From Eubacteriales bacterium (GTDB taxonomy: Bacteria; Bacillota; Clostridia; Peptostreptococcales; Anaerovoracaceae): a stretch of 10,415 nt of DNA. The number at the start of each line of letters is the position of its first letter. Position 1 is the first letter of the stretch. Position numbers and translations under genes: made by a program. The stretch covers positions 1 through 10,415 of the forward strand of contig JAQUYZ010000028.1 of the NCBI GenBank assembly GCA_028691625.1, in the 5' to 3' direction. A model generated the notes under the pieces. The model was not told the DNA's origin. It saw nothing but the letters and a program-made list of their open reading frames with translations, and made no database searches. This document shows, piece by piece, positions 1 through 5,257 of the stretch.

Positions 1-540
1 ATACGGTACCAGCGTCACATGGATGAAGAGGCAGTTCTCCTTACCTGCTTCAAGAGAAACCTGACGGATGGCTTCCAAAAACGGCTGGCTTTCAATATCG
101 CCCGTGGTTCCTCCAATTTCAGTAATGACAACGTCTGCGTTTATTTTTTCTCCCACGGAATAGATAAAATTTTTAATTTCATTGGTCACATGGGGAATGA
201 TCTGTACTGTGCTGCCAAGGTATTCCCCTGCTCTTTCCTTGGAGAGAACATTCCAGAATATCTTACCTGTCGTAAGATTGGAATACTGATTCAGGTCCTC
301 ATCGATAAAACGTTCGTAGTGGCCCAAATCCAAGTCGGTTTCTGCGCCGTCCTCTGTTACGTAGACTTCGCCGTGCTGAAACGGGCTCATGGTCCCGGGG
401 TCGACATTGATATATGGGTCCAGCTTCTGTGCCGCTACCTTAAACCCTCTTGCTTTCAGCAGCCTGCCCAGTGAGGCAGCGGTTATGCCTTTTCCCAGGC
501 CGGATACTACACCTCCCGTAACAAAGATAAATTTAGTCAT
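1..540 (-). CDS. pyrG: CTP synthase, N-terminal third (partial at window edge)
   Basis: CTP synthase makes CTP from UTP, ATP and glutamine in the cytoplasm. The 180 codons visible are the start of the synthetase (ATP/UTP-binding) domain. The full enzyme is about 535 residues, so the C-terminal glutamine amidotransferase domain lies beyond the left edge. Visible family signatures are the P-loop-like [10 protein letters not shown] at residues 9-18, [15 protein letters not shown] at 39-53, [20 protein letters not shown] at 55-74 (the metal-binding Asp is D71 by comparison with the E. coli enzyme), and [11 protein letters not shown] near 141-151. The ATG at 538-540 follows a strong AAGGAGGTG site. 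No frameshift is seen. The family assignment is secure from sequence; only the 3' part is missing. Confidence 0.97.
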   Translation of the reverse strand, partial: MTKFIFVTGGVVSGLGKGITAASLGRLLKARGFKVAAQKLDPYINVDPGTMSPFQHGEVYVTEDGAETDLDLGHYERFIDEDLNQYSNLTTGKIFWNVLSKERAGEYLGSTVQIIPHVTNEIKNFIYSVGEKINADVVITEIGGTTGDIESQPFLEAIRQVSLEAGKENCLFIHVTLVPY

Positions 541-869
541 AATATCTTTCACCTCCTTGAAATAAAAAAATAAGAAACAGTCTTTTGGGGTGCAGGATAA
601 ATACCCCCACCATATGACCGTCCCTATTCGTTCACGATTTGTTCCTATGTTTAATTCGTAACAATATTACCATAACGTCCAAAAAATATCCAGCACTTTC
701 CGAAAAACAGCACATTTTTTTCTGGGGATTGCAGCCGCCTTTTATGTCCATAGAAACATGTTCATAAATCTATAAACATGGTATAATATGACTGTTGTAA
801 CTCTGCAACCCAATCATTTGGCGGCAGGGATACGATTCTATTATGATTCAGATATTTGGAGGCGAATGA
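541..869. other. Divergent intergenic region between pyrG and the threonine aldolase gene
   Basis: This 329-bp gap contains no convincing gene. It must hold the promoters of both divergent genes. On the pyrG side, a G-rich/C-rich pair (TGGGG near 596-600 and CCCCA near 605-609) could form a short hairpin in the pyrG leader, followed on the minus strand by a T-rich stretch just before the ribosome binding site. In Bacillus subtilis, pyrG is controlled by CTP-sensitive attenuation in its leader. Here the stem is short and the T-rich run starts several bases after it, so I cannot claim the same mechanism. No good minus-strand -35/-10 pair was found for pyrG. Confidence 0.4.
759..787 (+). promoter_or_regulatory. 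Candidate sigma-A promoter of the threonine aldolase gene
   Basis: A perfect -10 hexamer TATAAT lies at 782-787, about 82 bases before the aldolase start codon. The hexamer 17 bases upstream (TGTTCA, 759-764) is only a weak -35 match, so the promoter rests mainly on the -10. Confidence 0.5.
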
Positions 870-1904
870 ATGTACAGTTTTTTATGCGACTACAGCGAAG
901 GAGCCCATCCTCGAATTTTAGATGCTCTTACCAGGACGAATCTGGAGCAGTCAGATGGATACGGTCTTGATGTCCATTGCAGGAATGCTGCTTCTTTGAT
1001 CAAAAACAAAATCGCCAGGGAGGATGCGGATGTTCATTTTCTCGTGGGCGGCACCCAAACAAATTTCATTGCCATATCCGCCTTTCTGCGGGCCCATGAG
1101 GCGGTAATAACCGCCAAAACAGGACATATCAATGTTCACGAAACCGGCGCTGTGGAAGCAACGGGACACAAGGTTCTCACCGGGTCTTCACCTGACGGCA
1201 AGCTTACCCCGAAGGAAATCCAGGCTGCACTTGACTACCATGAGGATGAGCACATGGTAAAGCCCAGGCTCGTCTATATTTCCAATTCGACGGAAATCGG
1301 TTCTATATATCAGAAAACAGAGCTTGTTCAATTGAGTGAGTTCTGCAAAAATAACAAGCTGATCCTGTATATGGACGGAGCAAGACTCGGCTCCGCCTTG
1401 GCATCGGAAGAAAATGATCTGTCCCTCTCCGATATCGCAACGCTTGTTGACGCCTTCTATATCGGCGGAACGAAAAATGGCGCACTTATGGGTGAGGCAC
1501 TGGTAATCTGCAAGGATGAATTAAAGGAGGATTTCCGCTACCATATCAAGCAGAAAGGCGGCCTGCTGGCAAAGGGATGGCTGCTTGGAATCCAGTTTGA
1601 GGAGCTGTTTCGGGACAACCTCTATGTCGAGCTTGCAAGCCATGCCAATCAGATGGCGGCGCTCCTCAGCAAGAGCCTTCGTGATCTGGGATTTTCTTTC
1701 CTGGTTCATTCTCCTTCCAACCAAATCTTCCCGATCCTTCCCAATGTGCTCATCCGAAAGCTGGAAGAGGACTATTCCTTTTATCCCTGGGGGAAAATCG
1801 ATGAGGACCGCTCAGCGATCAGGCTGGTAACCTCCTGGGCCACGGAGGAATCCGCTGTCAGACAGTTTATTGAAACGCTGACACAATATCATCATAGTTT
1901 CTAG
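870..1904 (+). CDS. ltaE: Low-specificity L-threonine aldolase (beta-eliminating lyase family)
   Basis: This is a PLP-dependent fold-type I enzyme that cleaves L-threonine or L-allo-threonine to glycine and acetaldehyde in the cytoplasm. The 344 residues match the family's usual length. Visible landmarks are the N-terminal DYSEGAHPRILDAL, GGTQTN at 60-65 (cofactor phosphate region), HETGAVEATGHK at 90-101, YMDGARLGSAL at 167-177 (D169 and R172 fit the residues that hold PLP), and YIGGTKNGALMGEA at 197-210, where K202 is the expected Schiff-base lysine. The ATG at 870 is chosen because GGAGG at 858-862 sits at good spacing and because family members start with this motif. It has its own upstream promoter and diverges from pyrG. 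The gene name follows the family; stereospecificity cannot be read from sequence, and a related aromatic amino acid lyase is a less likely alternative. Confidence 0.9.
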   Translation: MYSFLCDYSEGAHPRILDALTRTNLEQSDGYGLDVHCRNAASLIKNKIAREDADVHFLVGGTQTNFIAISAFLRAHEAVITAKTGHINVHETGAVEATGHKVLTGSSPDGKLTPKEIQAALDYHEDEHMVKPRLVYISNSTEIGSIYQKTELVQLSEFCKNNKLILYMDGARLGSALASEENDLSLSDIATLVDAFYIGGTKNGALMGEALVICKDELKEDFRYHIKQKGGLLAKGWLLGIQFEELFRDNLYVELASHANQMAALLSKSLRDLGFSFLVHSPSNQIFPILPNVLIRKLEEDYSFYPWGKIDEDRSAIRLVTSWATEESAVRQFIETLTQYHHSF

Positions 1905-1940
1905 GGAATTCGGGTATACTAGTTTTGATATGGCTGCCAG

Positions 1941-1946
1941 TATAAT
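1941..1946 (+). promoter_or_regulatory. Candidate -10 element upstream of the cupin operator
   Basis: A perfect TATAAT lies between the aldolase stop and the 26-bp palindrome. No good -35 is found 16-18 bases upstream. If this is the cupin promoter, the palindrome would lie downstream of the transcription start, as expected for a repressor. A competing -10 (TATGAT, 1998-2003) lies downstream of the palindrome. Confidence 0.3.
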
Positions 1947-1960
1947 CTTTTATATTTTTT

Positions 1961-1986
1961 TATTTCGTTGCATATGCAACGAAATA
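1961..1986. promoter_or_regulatory. Perfect 26-bp palindrome, probable operator of the cupin-ferredoxin unit
   Basis: The half-site TATTTCGTTGCAT is followed directly by its exact reverse complement, giving 13 + 13 bp of unbroken dyad symmetry in the gap before the cupin gene. It has no T-tract after it on the plus strand, and on the minus strand it is followed by A-rich sequence, so it is not a terminator. Perfect symmetry of this length is typical of sites for dimeric regulators such as the Crp/Fnr or MarR families. The downstream -10 candidate TATGAT (1998-2003) would place the palindrome over the -35 region. The regulator is not encoded in this window. Confidence 0.65.
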
Positions 1987-2052
1987 TGGGCTGTGATTAT
2001 GATAGGATTCCATCAAGAAGTTAAATAATGGAAAGAGAAAGCAGGGATGAAA

Positions 2053-2388
2053 ATGAACAACAAAACTATGAAGAACATCGATATGGCAAAGGTGCAGAAT
2101 TTGGCGGACTTGGTTACCTATCAGGACGGGCAGGTCGTCAGTAAGACGCTTGTTCAGAATCCCGGTGTCAGCCTGACCTTGTTTTCCTTTGACAAAGGAG
2201 AAGAGATCAGTTCCCATTCTTCCCACGGGGATGCAATGGTTTATGTGATCGACGGGCAGGCGGAAATCACCATCGGCGAAGAGACATTCAACGTAAAAGC
2301 AGGAGAAACCATCGTCATGCCGGCAGAAGTACCGCATGCAGTCGCGGCGGCTGAGCGGATGAAATTCATGCTTACCGTCATTTTTTAG
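2053..2388 (+). CDS. Small single-domain cupin protein
   Basis: This 111-residue protein is a single cupin_2 beta-barrel of the kind common in Clostridia. Cupin motif 1 is visible as GEEISSHSSHGDAMVYVIDG (residues 49-68) and motif 2 as GETIVMPAEVPHAV (84-97). Likely metal ligands are H55 and H95. The canonical HxH pair is not kept (H-S-S-H instead), so metal binding may be altered. The start at 2053 is preferred over the in-frame ATG at 2047 because AGGG at 2043-2046 is six bases from it, whereas it almost touches the earlier ATG. The gene follows the 26-bp palindrome and precedes a ferredoxin gene by 106 bp in the same direction. The ligand or reaction is not known; a binding or sensor role is possible. 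Confidence 0.85.
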   Translation: MNNKTMKNIDMAKVQNLADLVTYQDGQVVSKTLVQNPGVSLTLFSFDKGEEISSHSSHGDAMVYVIDGQAEITIGEETFNVKAGETIVMPAEVPHAVAAAERMKFMLTVIF

Positions 2389-2494
2389 AGCCGGGAGTTC
2401 TGTTTACAGACCAGCTGCGTAAATCGGTGAATGGTTATGCCGAACCACAGGCATACTATTGATTAGATAATAGAATTTTCAGGAGGAAAGTAAA

Positions 2495-2683
2495 ATGAAA
2501 GCAACAATTGATCGTTCCGGCTGTATCGGATGCGGCCTTTGCCCGTCAATGTGTCCGGAGGTATTTCAAATGGCGGATGACGGTCTGGCGGAGGTCATCG
2601 TGGATGACATTCCAGCCGGCGTGGAAGGCACTGCGCAGGAAGCCGCCGAAAGCTGTCCTGTTTCCGTAATCAGTGTAGAATAA
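2495..2683 (+). CDS. Small 4Fe-4S ferredoxin
   Basis: This 62-residue, acidic, soluble electron carrier has CIGCGLCPSMCPEVF at residues 10-24 and ESCPVSVI at 52-59. C10, C13, C16 and C54 fit the ligands of one [4Fe-4S] cluster. C20 is an extra cysteine at the position that forms a disulfide in some monocluster ferredoxins, but no obvious partner cysteine is present. The second cluster motif of clostridial 2[4Fe-4S] ferredoxins is absent. AGGAGG at 2481-2486 is eight bases before the ATG. It lies downstream of the cupin gene with no clear promoter of its own and is followed by a strong terminator, so the two genes probably form one transcript. The redox partner is unknown. Confidence 0.93.
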   Translation: MKATIDRSGCIGCGLCPSMCPEVFQMADDGLAEVIVDDIPAGVEGTAQEAAESCPVSVISVE

Positions 2684-2701
2684 CAGCCGCATTCATAGAT
2701 T

Positions 2702-2738
2702 AAAACAGCTCAAACCATGTCATGTTTGAGCTGTTTTT
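2702..2738 (+). terminator. Rho-independent terminator after the ferredoxin gene
   Basis: A perfect 14-bp stem (AAAACAGCTCAAAC at 2702-2715 with its complement at 2724-2737) encloses an 8-base loop and ends in a run of T, 18 bases after the ferredoxin stop codon. The A-rich 5' arm means it could also work on the minus strand for the convergent lipase transcript, although that gene ends 300 bp away. Confidence 0.93.
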
Positions 2739-3038
2739 CAGTTTTCATGCAAAATATGATAATTTTGTGTAAGATTATGTAAACTTATGACTGAATCATA
2801 AATTAAGTTTTTCAACAGCTTCAATCAGCATGTTTTTAAGGTTTCCATCGTTTTTCCACATGTTGATTCTTATTGTATACAAAGATATGCACATAATCCT
2901 GTGGAAAACTATTTGCTGTAAAAACGCTTGAATTTCAACCCAAATTCAGTTTCATCGATATTGATCTGCAAAACTTATCCACAGTTTTGATTGAATTATC
3001 GTTGTGTATTTCTTGGCTGTTTTTTATGTATTACTATG
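2739..3038. other. AT-rich convergent gap with three DnaA-box matches
   Basis: This 300-bp gap lies between the 3' ends of the ferredoxin and lipase genes, so it needs no promoter. It is clearly AT-rich. It contains a perfect DnaA box TTATCCACA at 2975-2983 (plus) and two one-mismatch boxes TTTTCCACA at 2852-2860 (plus) and 2900-2908 (minus), within 132 bp. The perfect box is flanked by AAAAC and GTTTT. No gene, clear terminator for the lipase, or RNA was found. A DnaA-binding cluster is possible, but the neighbours are not those of oriC. Confidence 0.45.
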
Positions 3039-3917
3039 TTATTTTGACAGGAATTCCAGCCATTTTGGCAAATCGCGCCGCCCCTGTTCATAGCCAAGCC
3101 GATAACTTTCCGCAAGTTTATAATACTTGACCTCACGATTGGAAACGGGCATGCTTTCCGGATAGACCAGATAGGCCTTACCCTCACTTTCCAGCTCATC
3201 CAGCTCATCGAGGGTACGATTGTATATCACATGACGATTCAGCAAAGCTTCGGTTACGATAGGAAATTTTCGGTAATATGCTTTGATTGCACCCTTGTAT
3301 TTAACCGGCTGCTTCCGGTACCCCTTTTCACGGCTGAGGACAACAAAAAATTTCTTCATCCCGTCTTTTTTTGCAATATCATACGCAATCCCTCCCCCAA
3401 GGCCGCCGTCAACATAATAATGGTCATCATAGTAGGTAGGGGGCATGAAAATAGGCATGGAAGAGGAGGCGCGGACAATCTTCATCAGATCCCTGATGTC
3501 ATGGATCTGCTCCTTGGTATAATACACGGTTTCACCGCTGTCCCGCTCAAAGGTGCCAATGCGGAGCCGGGCCGGGTTTGCCATAAAAGTGTCGAAATCA
3601 AAGGGCAGCGATGCATCGGGGTATGGGGTTTCCTCATAAATATACTGTGCTCTGAAATACCCTTCTCCCTTAAATAATGATTTCCAGCCGCCGAATTGCG
3701 GATCCATGACCAGATCCACAAAGGAGCGTTTTGCGCGCTCAATGTCCCGGGAAAGATAGTTTACACTGTGGCTGGAGCCTGCGGAAATGCCCGCCACATA
3801 ATCAAAGTAGAGCTCGTTTTCCAGCAGATTGTTCAGAAAGCCTGCCGTATAGCTGGCTCTCATGCCGCCGCCTTCAAAAATCAATGCCGTATCATGGATG
3901 TTGTTCGAAATTTTCAT
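3039..3917 (-). CDS. Patatin-like phospholipase / esterase (YjjU type)
   Basis: This is a patatin-family serine acyl hydrolase with a Ser-Asp dyad, expected to hydrolyse phospholipids or other esters. Residues 14-20 (FEGGGMR) form the glycine-rich oxyanion motif, GISAG at 43-47 carries the nucleophile S45, and VDGGLGGG at 169-176 supplies the catalytic D170. The 292 residues match the YjjU-like bacterial subgroup. There is no signal peptide or membrane segment, so it is probably cytoplasmic. The ATG at 3915-3917 has AGGAGA eight bases upstream. It is a single gene, convergent with the ferredoxin gene and divergent from the tRNA gene. Its natural substrate cannot be read from the sequence. Confidence 0.92.
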   Translation of the reverse strand: MKISNNIHDTALIFEGGGMRASYTAGFLNNLLENELYFDYVAGISAGSSHSVNYLSRDIERAKRSFVDLVMDPQFGGWKSLFKGEGYFRAQYIYEETPYPDASLPFDFDTFMANPARLRIGTFERDSGETVYYTKEQIHDIRDLMKIVRASSSMPIFMPPTYYDDHYYVDGGLGGGIAYDIAKKDGMKKFFVVLSREKGYRKQPVKYKGAIKAYYRKFPIVTEALLNRHVIYNRTLDELDELESEGKAYLVYPESMPVSNREVKYYKLAESYRLGYEQGRRDLPKWLEFLSK

Positions 3918-4023
3918 GGGTTTTGTCTCCTGTAATTTTTCTTTTTCAACGTATCAGTAATCATCTCAAGTCTTATCATACTACGCTTCCCTTAGAAATT
4001 CATCAGAAATAACATCTTATTTT

Positions 4024-4037
4024 ATCGTTCGAACGAT
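4024..4037. promoter_or_regulatory. 14-bp perfect palindrome upstream of the lipase gene
   Basis: ATCGTTCGAACGAT is a perfect dyad in the 243-bp gap between the lipase start (3917) and the tRNA gene (4161). It lies about 110 bp upstream of the lipase start, which is rather far for a classical operator. It could be a regulator site, but a chance palindrome cannot be excluded. Confidence 0.3.
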
Positions 4038-4099
4038 TATGGTCTGCATCTCTGTCTGAATTTTCCGCATTGCCCATTCCAAAATTTACGATGAACCAC

Positions 4100-4128
4100 T
4101 TGCATTTTCCCACTACTTCAGTTATTAT
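4100..4128 (+). promoter_or_regulatory. Probable promoter of tRNA-Gly
   Basis: TTGCAT (4100-4105) and TATTAT (4123-4128) are separated by 17 bases, and transcription would start about 26 bases before the mature tRNA 5' end. The -10 is one base off consensus; the -35 keeps only the TTG. Confidence 0.6.
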
Positions 4129-4160
4129 TAAGAACAGCAGGTTCAGCACCCAGAACACCT

Positions 4161-4234
4161 GCGGGTGTAGTTCAATGGCAGAACACCAGCTTCCCAAGCT
4201 GGATACGGGGGTCCGATTCCCCTCACCCGCTCCA
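4161..4234 (+). tRNA. tRNA-Gly (anticodon CCC)
   Basis: A full cloverleaf can be drawn. The acceptor stem is GCGGGTG (4161-4167) with CACCCGC (4224-4230). The D arm is GTTC/GAAC with loop AATGGCA. The anticodon arm is CCAGC/GCTGG with loop TTCCCAA, giving anticodon CCC at 4193-4195, which reads GGG glycine codons. The T stem is GGGGG/CCCCT with one G-T pair. The discriminator is T4231 and CCA is encoded at 4232-4234. One oddity is the T loop TCCGATT: the second position (tRNA position 55, normally T and converted to pseudouridine) is C. The G18-G19 pair of the D loop is kept. A terminator starts two bases after the CCA. Confidence 0.95.
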
Positions 4235-4411
4235 ACAAAAAAAGAAATGTCCCACAGGGGCATTTCTTTTTTTGTCTATATTGTGAGGGGAATCGGACCC
4301 GAAAGGGCATCGAGCGTTAAAAAAACCATTGTGAATGGTTTTTAGCGAGATGGTCCGAGCCCTGTACATGGGCGAGGACGGCAGATGCGAGCGCCGGCGA
4401 AGCAGCTGAAA
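4216..4411 (+). repeat. Tandem tRNA-tail repeat, copy 1 (196 bp)
   Basis: This is the first of two tandem copies of a structured unit. It begins inside the T arm of tRNA-Gly (ATTCCCCTCACCCGCTCCAA) and contains, in order: the tRNA 3' end with CCA, the tRNA terminator hairpin, an exact inverted copy of the tRNA T arm (GTGAGGGGAATCGGACCC, 4283-4300, complementary to 4209-4226), an A7/T5-flanked hairpin CCATT-gtg-AATGG (4326-4338), GGTCCG (4352-4357, complementary to CGGACC at 4294-4299), a GCCC/GGGC hairpin (4359-4373), and a GC-rich tail rich in short palindromes (4374-4408). The next direct copy of the tRNA 3' end begins at 4412. The layout suggests a non-coding mobile or recombining element linked to the tRNA 3' end. 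Open frames through it are a result of its length, not evidence for a protein. Confidence 0.9.
4237..4273 (+). terminator. Rho-independent terminator of tRNA-Gly (repeat copy 1)
   Basis: A stem of A7 GAAATGTCCC with GGGGCATTTC T7 (one G-T pair) encloses the loop ACA and ends in seven T. The A7/T7 arms make it equally able to work on the minus strand. It sits just after the encoded CCA of the tRNA. Confidence 0.93.
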
Positions 4412-4606
4412 ATTCCCCTCACCCGCTCCAACAAAAAAGAAATGTCCCACAGGGGCATTTCTTTTTTTGTCTATATTGTGAGGGGAATCGGACCCGAAAG
4501 GGCATCGAGCGTTAAAAAAACCATTGTGAATGGTTTTTAGCGAGATGGTCCGAGCCCTGTGCATGGGCGAGGACGGCAGATGCGAGCGCCGGCGAAGCAG
4601 CTGCAA
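4412..4606 (+). repeat. Tandem tRNA-tail repeat, copy 2 (195 bp)
   Basis: This is the second copy of the unit, directly abutting the first. I count three differences from copy 1: six instead of seven A in the run after the tRNA tail (4433-4438), G for A at 4561 in the loop of the GCCC/GGGC hairpin, and C for A at 4604. It starts with a copy of the tRNA 3' tail including CCA (4412-4430) but has no tRNA 5' half before it, so it encodes no tRNA. Such near identity indicates a recent duplication or ongoing homogenisation. Confidence 0.9.
4433..4468 (+). terminator. Second copy of the tRNA terminator hairpin
   Basis: This is the same hairpin as at 4237-4273 with one A fewer in the 5' arm, within repeat copy 2. 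No gene needs it here, so it is probably carried along as part of the repeat. It would stop any read-through from the tRNA before the gdx promoter. Confidence 0.8.
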
Positions 4607-4620
4607 ATTCCCCTCACCCG
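4607..4620 (+). repeat. Truncated third copy of the tRNA tail
   Basis: ATTCCCCTCACCCG repeats the first 14 bases of the unit once more and then stops; unique sequence resumes at 4621. This marks the right boundary of the repeat array and cuts the tRNA tail before TCCA. The inverted segment 4478-4488 (GTGAGGGGAAT) pairs with it exactly, so it also closes the outer stem of copy 2. Confidence 0.85.
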
Positions 4621-4637
4621 GAGAAAACCCGTTGCGT

Positions 4638-4666
4638 TTGACTTGGCCACAAAATTATGTTATATT
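4638..4666 (+). promoter_or_regulatory. Strong sigma-A promoter of the riboswitch-gdx transcript
   Basis: TTGACT (4638-4643) and TATATT (4661-4666) are separated by exactly 17 bases, one mismatch each from consensus. Transcription would start near 4673, shortly before the riboswitch. It lies just right of the repeat array, so the array does not interrupt the control region. Confidence 0.8.
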
Positions 4667-4694
4667 TAATGCACCAATTAAATAAAAAATGAGT

Positions 4695-4793
4695 TTTATA
4701 GGGTTCCGCAGCTGTAATCCGCAGCCGGTCTGGTCCAAGATAAAACCTACAGTTGAAGAGCTGTAAACACGGAAGGACAAAAGCCTGGGAGAT
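4695..4793 (+). ncRNA. Guanidine-I riboswitch (ykkC class)
   Basis: This leader RNA binds guanidinium and raises expression of the exporter gene behind it. Conserved ykkC blocks occur in the right order: GGGTTCCG (4701-4708), CTGGTCCAAGA (4730-4740), a P3-type hairpin ACAGTT-GAAG-AGCTGT (4749-4764), ACACGG (4767-4772) and AAAAGCCTGGGAGA (4779-4792). The base after GGTCC is A where the usual consensus is G. The last conserved block is also the 5' arm of the terminator, the standard design in which ligand binding holds this strand and prevents termination. The gene downstream is the expected Gdx-type SMR transporter, which supports the class assignment. Confidence 0.94.
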
Positions 4794-4821
4794 ATGGAAT
4801 GATATCAGCCCCGGCTTTTTT
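4779..4821 (+). terminator. Riboswitch-controlled terminator
   Basis: AAAAGCC (4779-4785) pairs with GGCTTTT (4813-4819) and GGG (4787-4789) with CCC (4809-4811), with an inner GATAT/ATATC hairpin and a run of six T. The 5' arm overlaps the conserved 3' block of the riboswitch, so the terminator and the ligand-bound aptamer exclude each other. It stops transcription before gdx when guanidine is absent. Confidence 0.9.
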
Positions 4822-4868
4822 GGTTTGAAAAAAAGGCAGAAACTGAACGGTAAGGAGGACAAAAAATT

Positions 4869-5189
4869 ATGAATTGGATTTTGTTATTGGTAGCAGGTGG
4901 TTTTGAAGTATTTTGGGCATTCGAGTTAAAGAATTCTCTCGGATTTACAAAATTGATCCCCAGTGTGCTGACAATTTTGGGTATGATTGCAAGCTTTTAC
5001 TTTCTGGCGTTGGCCTTGAGAAGCCTCCCGTTAGGTACCGCATATGCGATCTGGACCGGAATCGGTACTGTTGGCACTGTAATTTTAGGCATGTTCCTGT
5101 TAAACGAACCAATAAGTGCAGGCAGAATCATTTTTATCTCGTTGATTGTAACAGGGATAATCGGGTTGAAAATAACATCTTCTCATTAA
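4869..5189 (+). CDS. gdx: Guanidinium exporter Gdx (SugE-type small multidrug resistance protein)
   Basis: This 106-residue inner-membrane protein has four hydrophobic helices and is expected to act as an antiparallel dual-topology homodimer exporting guanidinium in exchange for protons. The signature residues of the Gdx subtype are present: GGFEVFWAFELK at 10-21 with the essential E13 and W16, S42 in helix 2, and GTAYAIWTGIG at 56-66 with Y59 and W62. The C-terminus GIIGLKITSSH also matches SugE/Gdx proteins. AAGGAGG at 4852-4858 precedes the ATG. It is a single gene without a second SMR partner, as expected for Gdx, and sits directly behind a guanidine-I riboswitch. Export of guanidinium is inferred from family and riboswitch together. 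Confidence 0.95.
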   Translation: MNWILLLVAGGFEVFWAFELKNSLGFTKLIPSVLTILGMIASFYFLALALRSLPLGTAYAIWTGIGTVGTVILGMFLLNEPISAGRIIFISLIVTGIIGLKITSSH

Positions 5190-5201
5190 CTCAAAACAAA
5201 C

Positions 5202-5246
5202 AGCCACAGATTCCCTTCCCGGACAATCTGTGGCTTTCATTTTTTT
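5202..5246. terminator. Two-way terminator between gdx and the SpoIIQ-like gene
   Basis: AGCCACAGATT (5202-5212) pairs perfectly with AATCTGTGGCT (5225-5235), an 11-bp stem. On the plus strand it is followed by TTCA and a run of seven T. On the minus strand it is followed by GTTTGTTTTG, a weaker T-rich tail. It lies between two convergent genes and probably serves both. Confidence 0.88.
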
Positions 5247-5257
5247 ATCGATTCGTA

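Noticed and set aside
19..474. Plus-strand open frame of 151 residues opposite pyrG
   Set aside because: The minus strand encodes an unmistakable CTP synthase over the same bases; the plus frame has no ribosome binding site or family resemblance.
2739..3038. Chromosomal origin of replication
   Set aside because: Three DnaA-box matches are too few, and none of the usual oriC neighbours (dnaA, dnaN, rpmH, gidA) is present; recorded only as a possible DnaA-binding cluster.
4003..4263. Minus-strand open frame containing GAGEGNRTPVSS across the tRNA
   Set aside because: This is the antisense of tRNA-Gly, a common source of false proteins in annotations.
4223..4606. A 127-residue open frame on the minus strand with an internal 65-residue repeat
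   Set aside because: It lies wholly in the tRNA tail and hairpin repeats. The repeat length of 195 bp is a multiple of three, so one open copy gives two in frame. It has no ribosome binding site, and its codons simply read through the terminators and the tRNA antisense strand.
4216..4620. CRISPR array or riboswitch tandem
   Set aside because: There are only two long, directly abutting copies without variable spacers, and neither matches a riboswitch class that I recognise. The ykkC aptamer lies outside the repeats.
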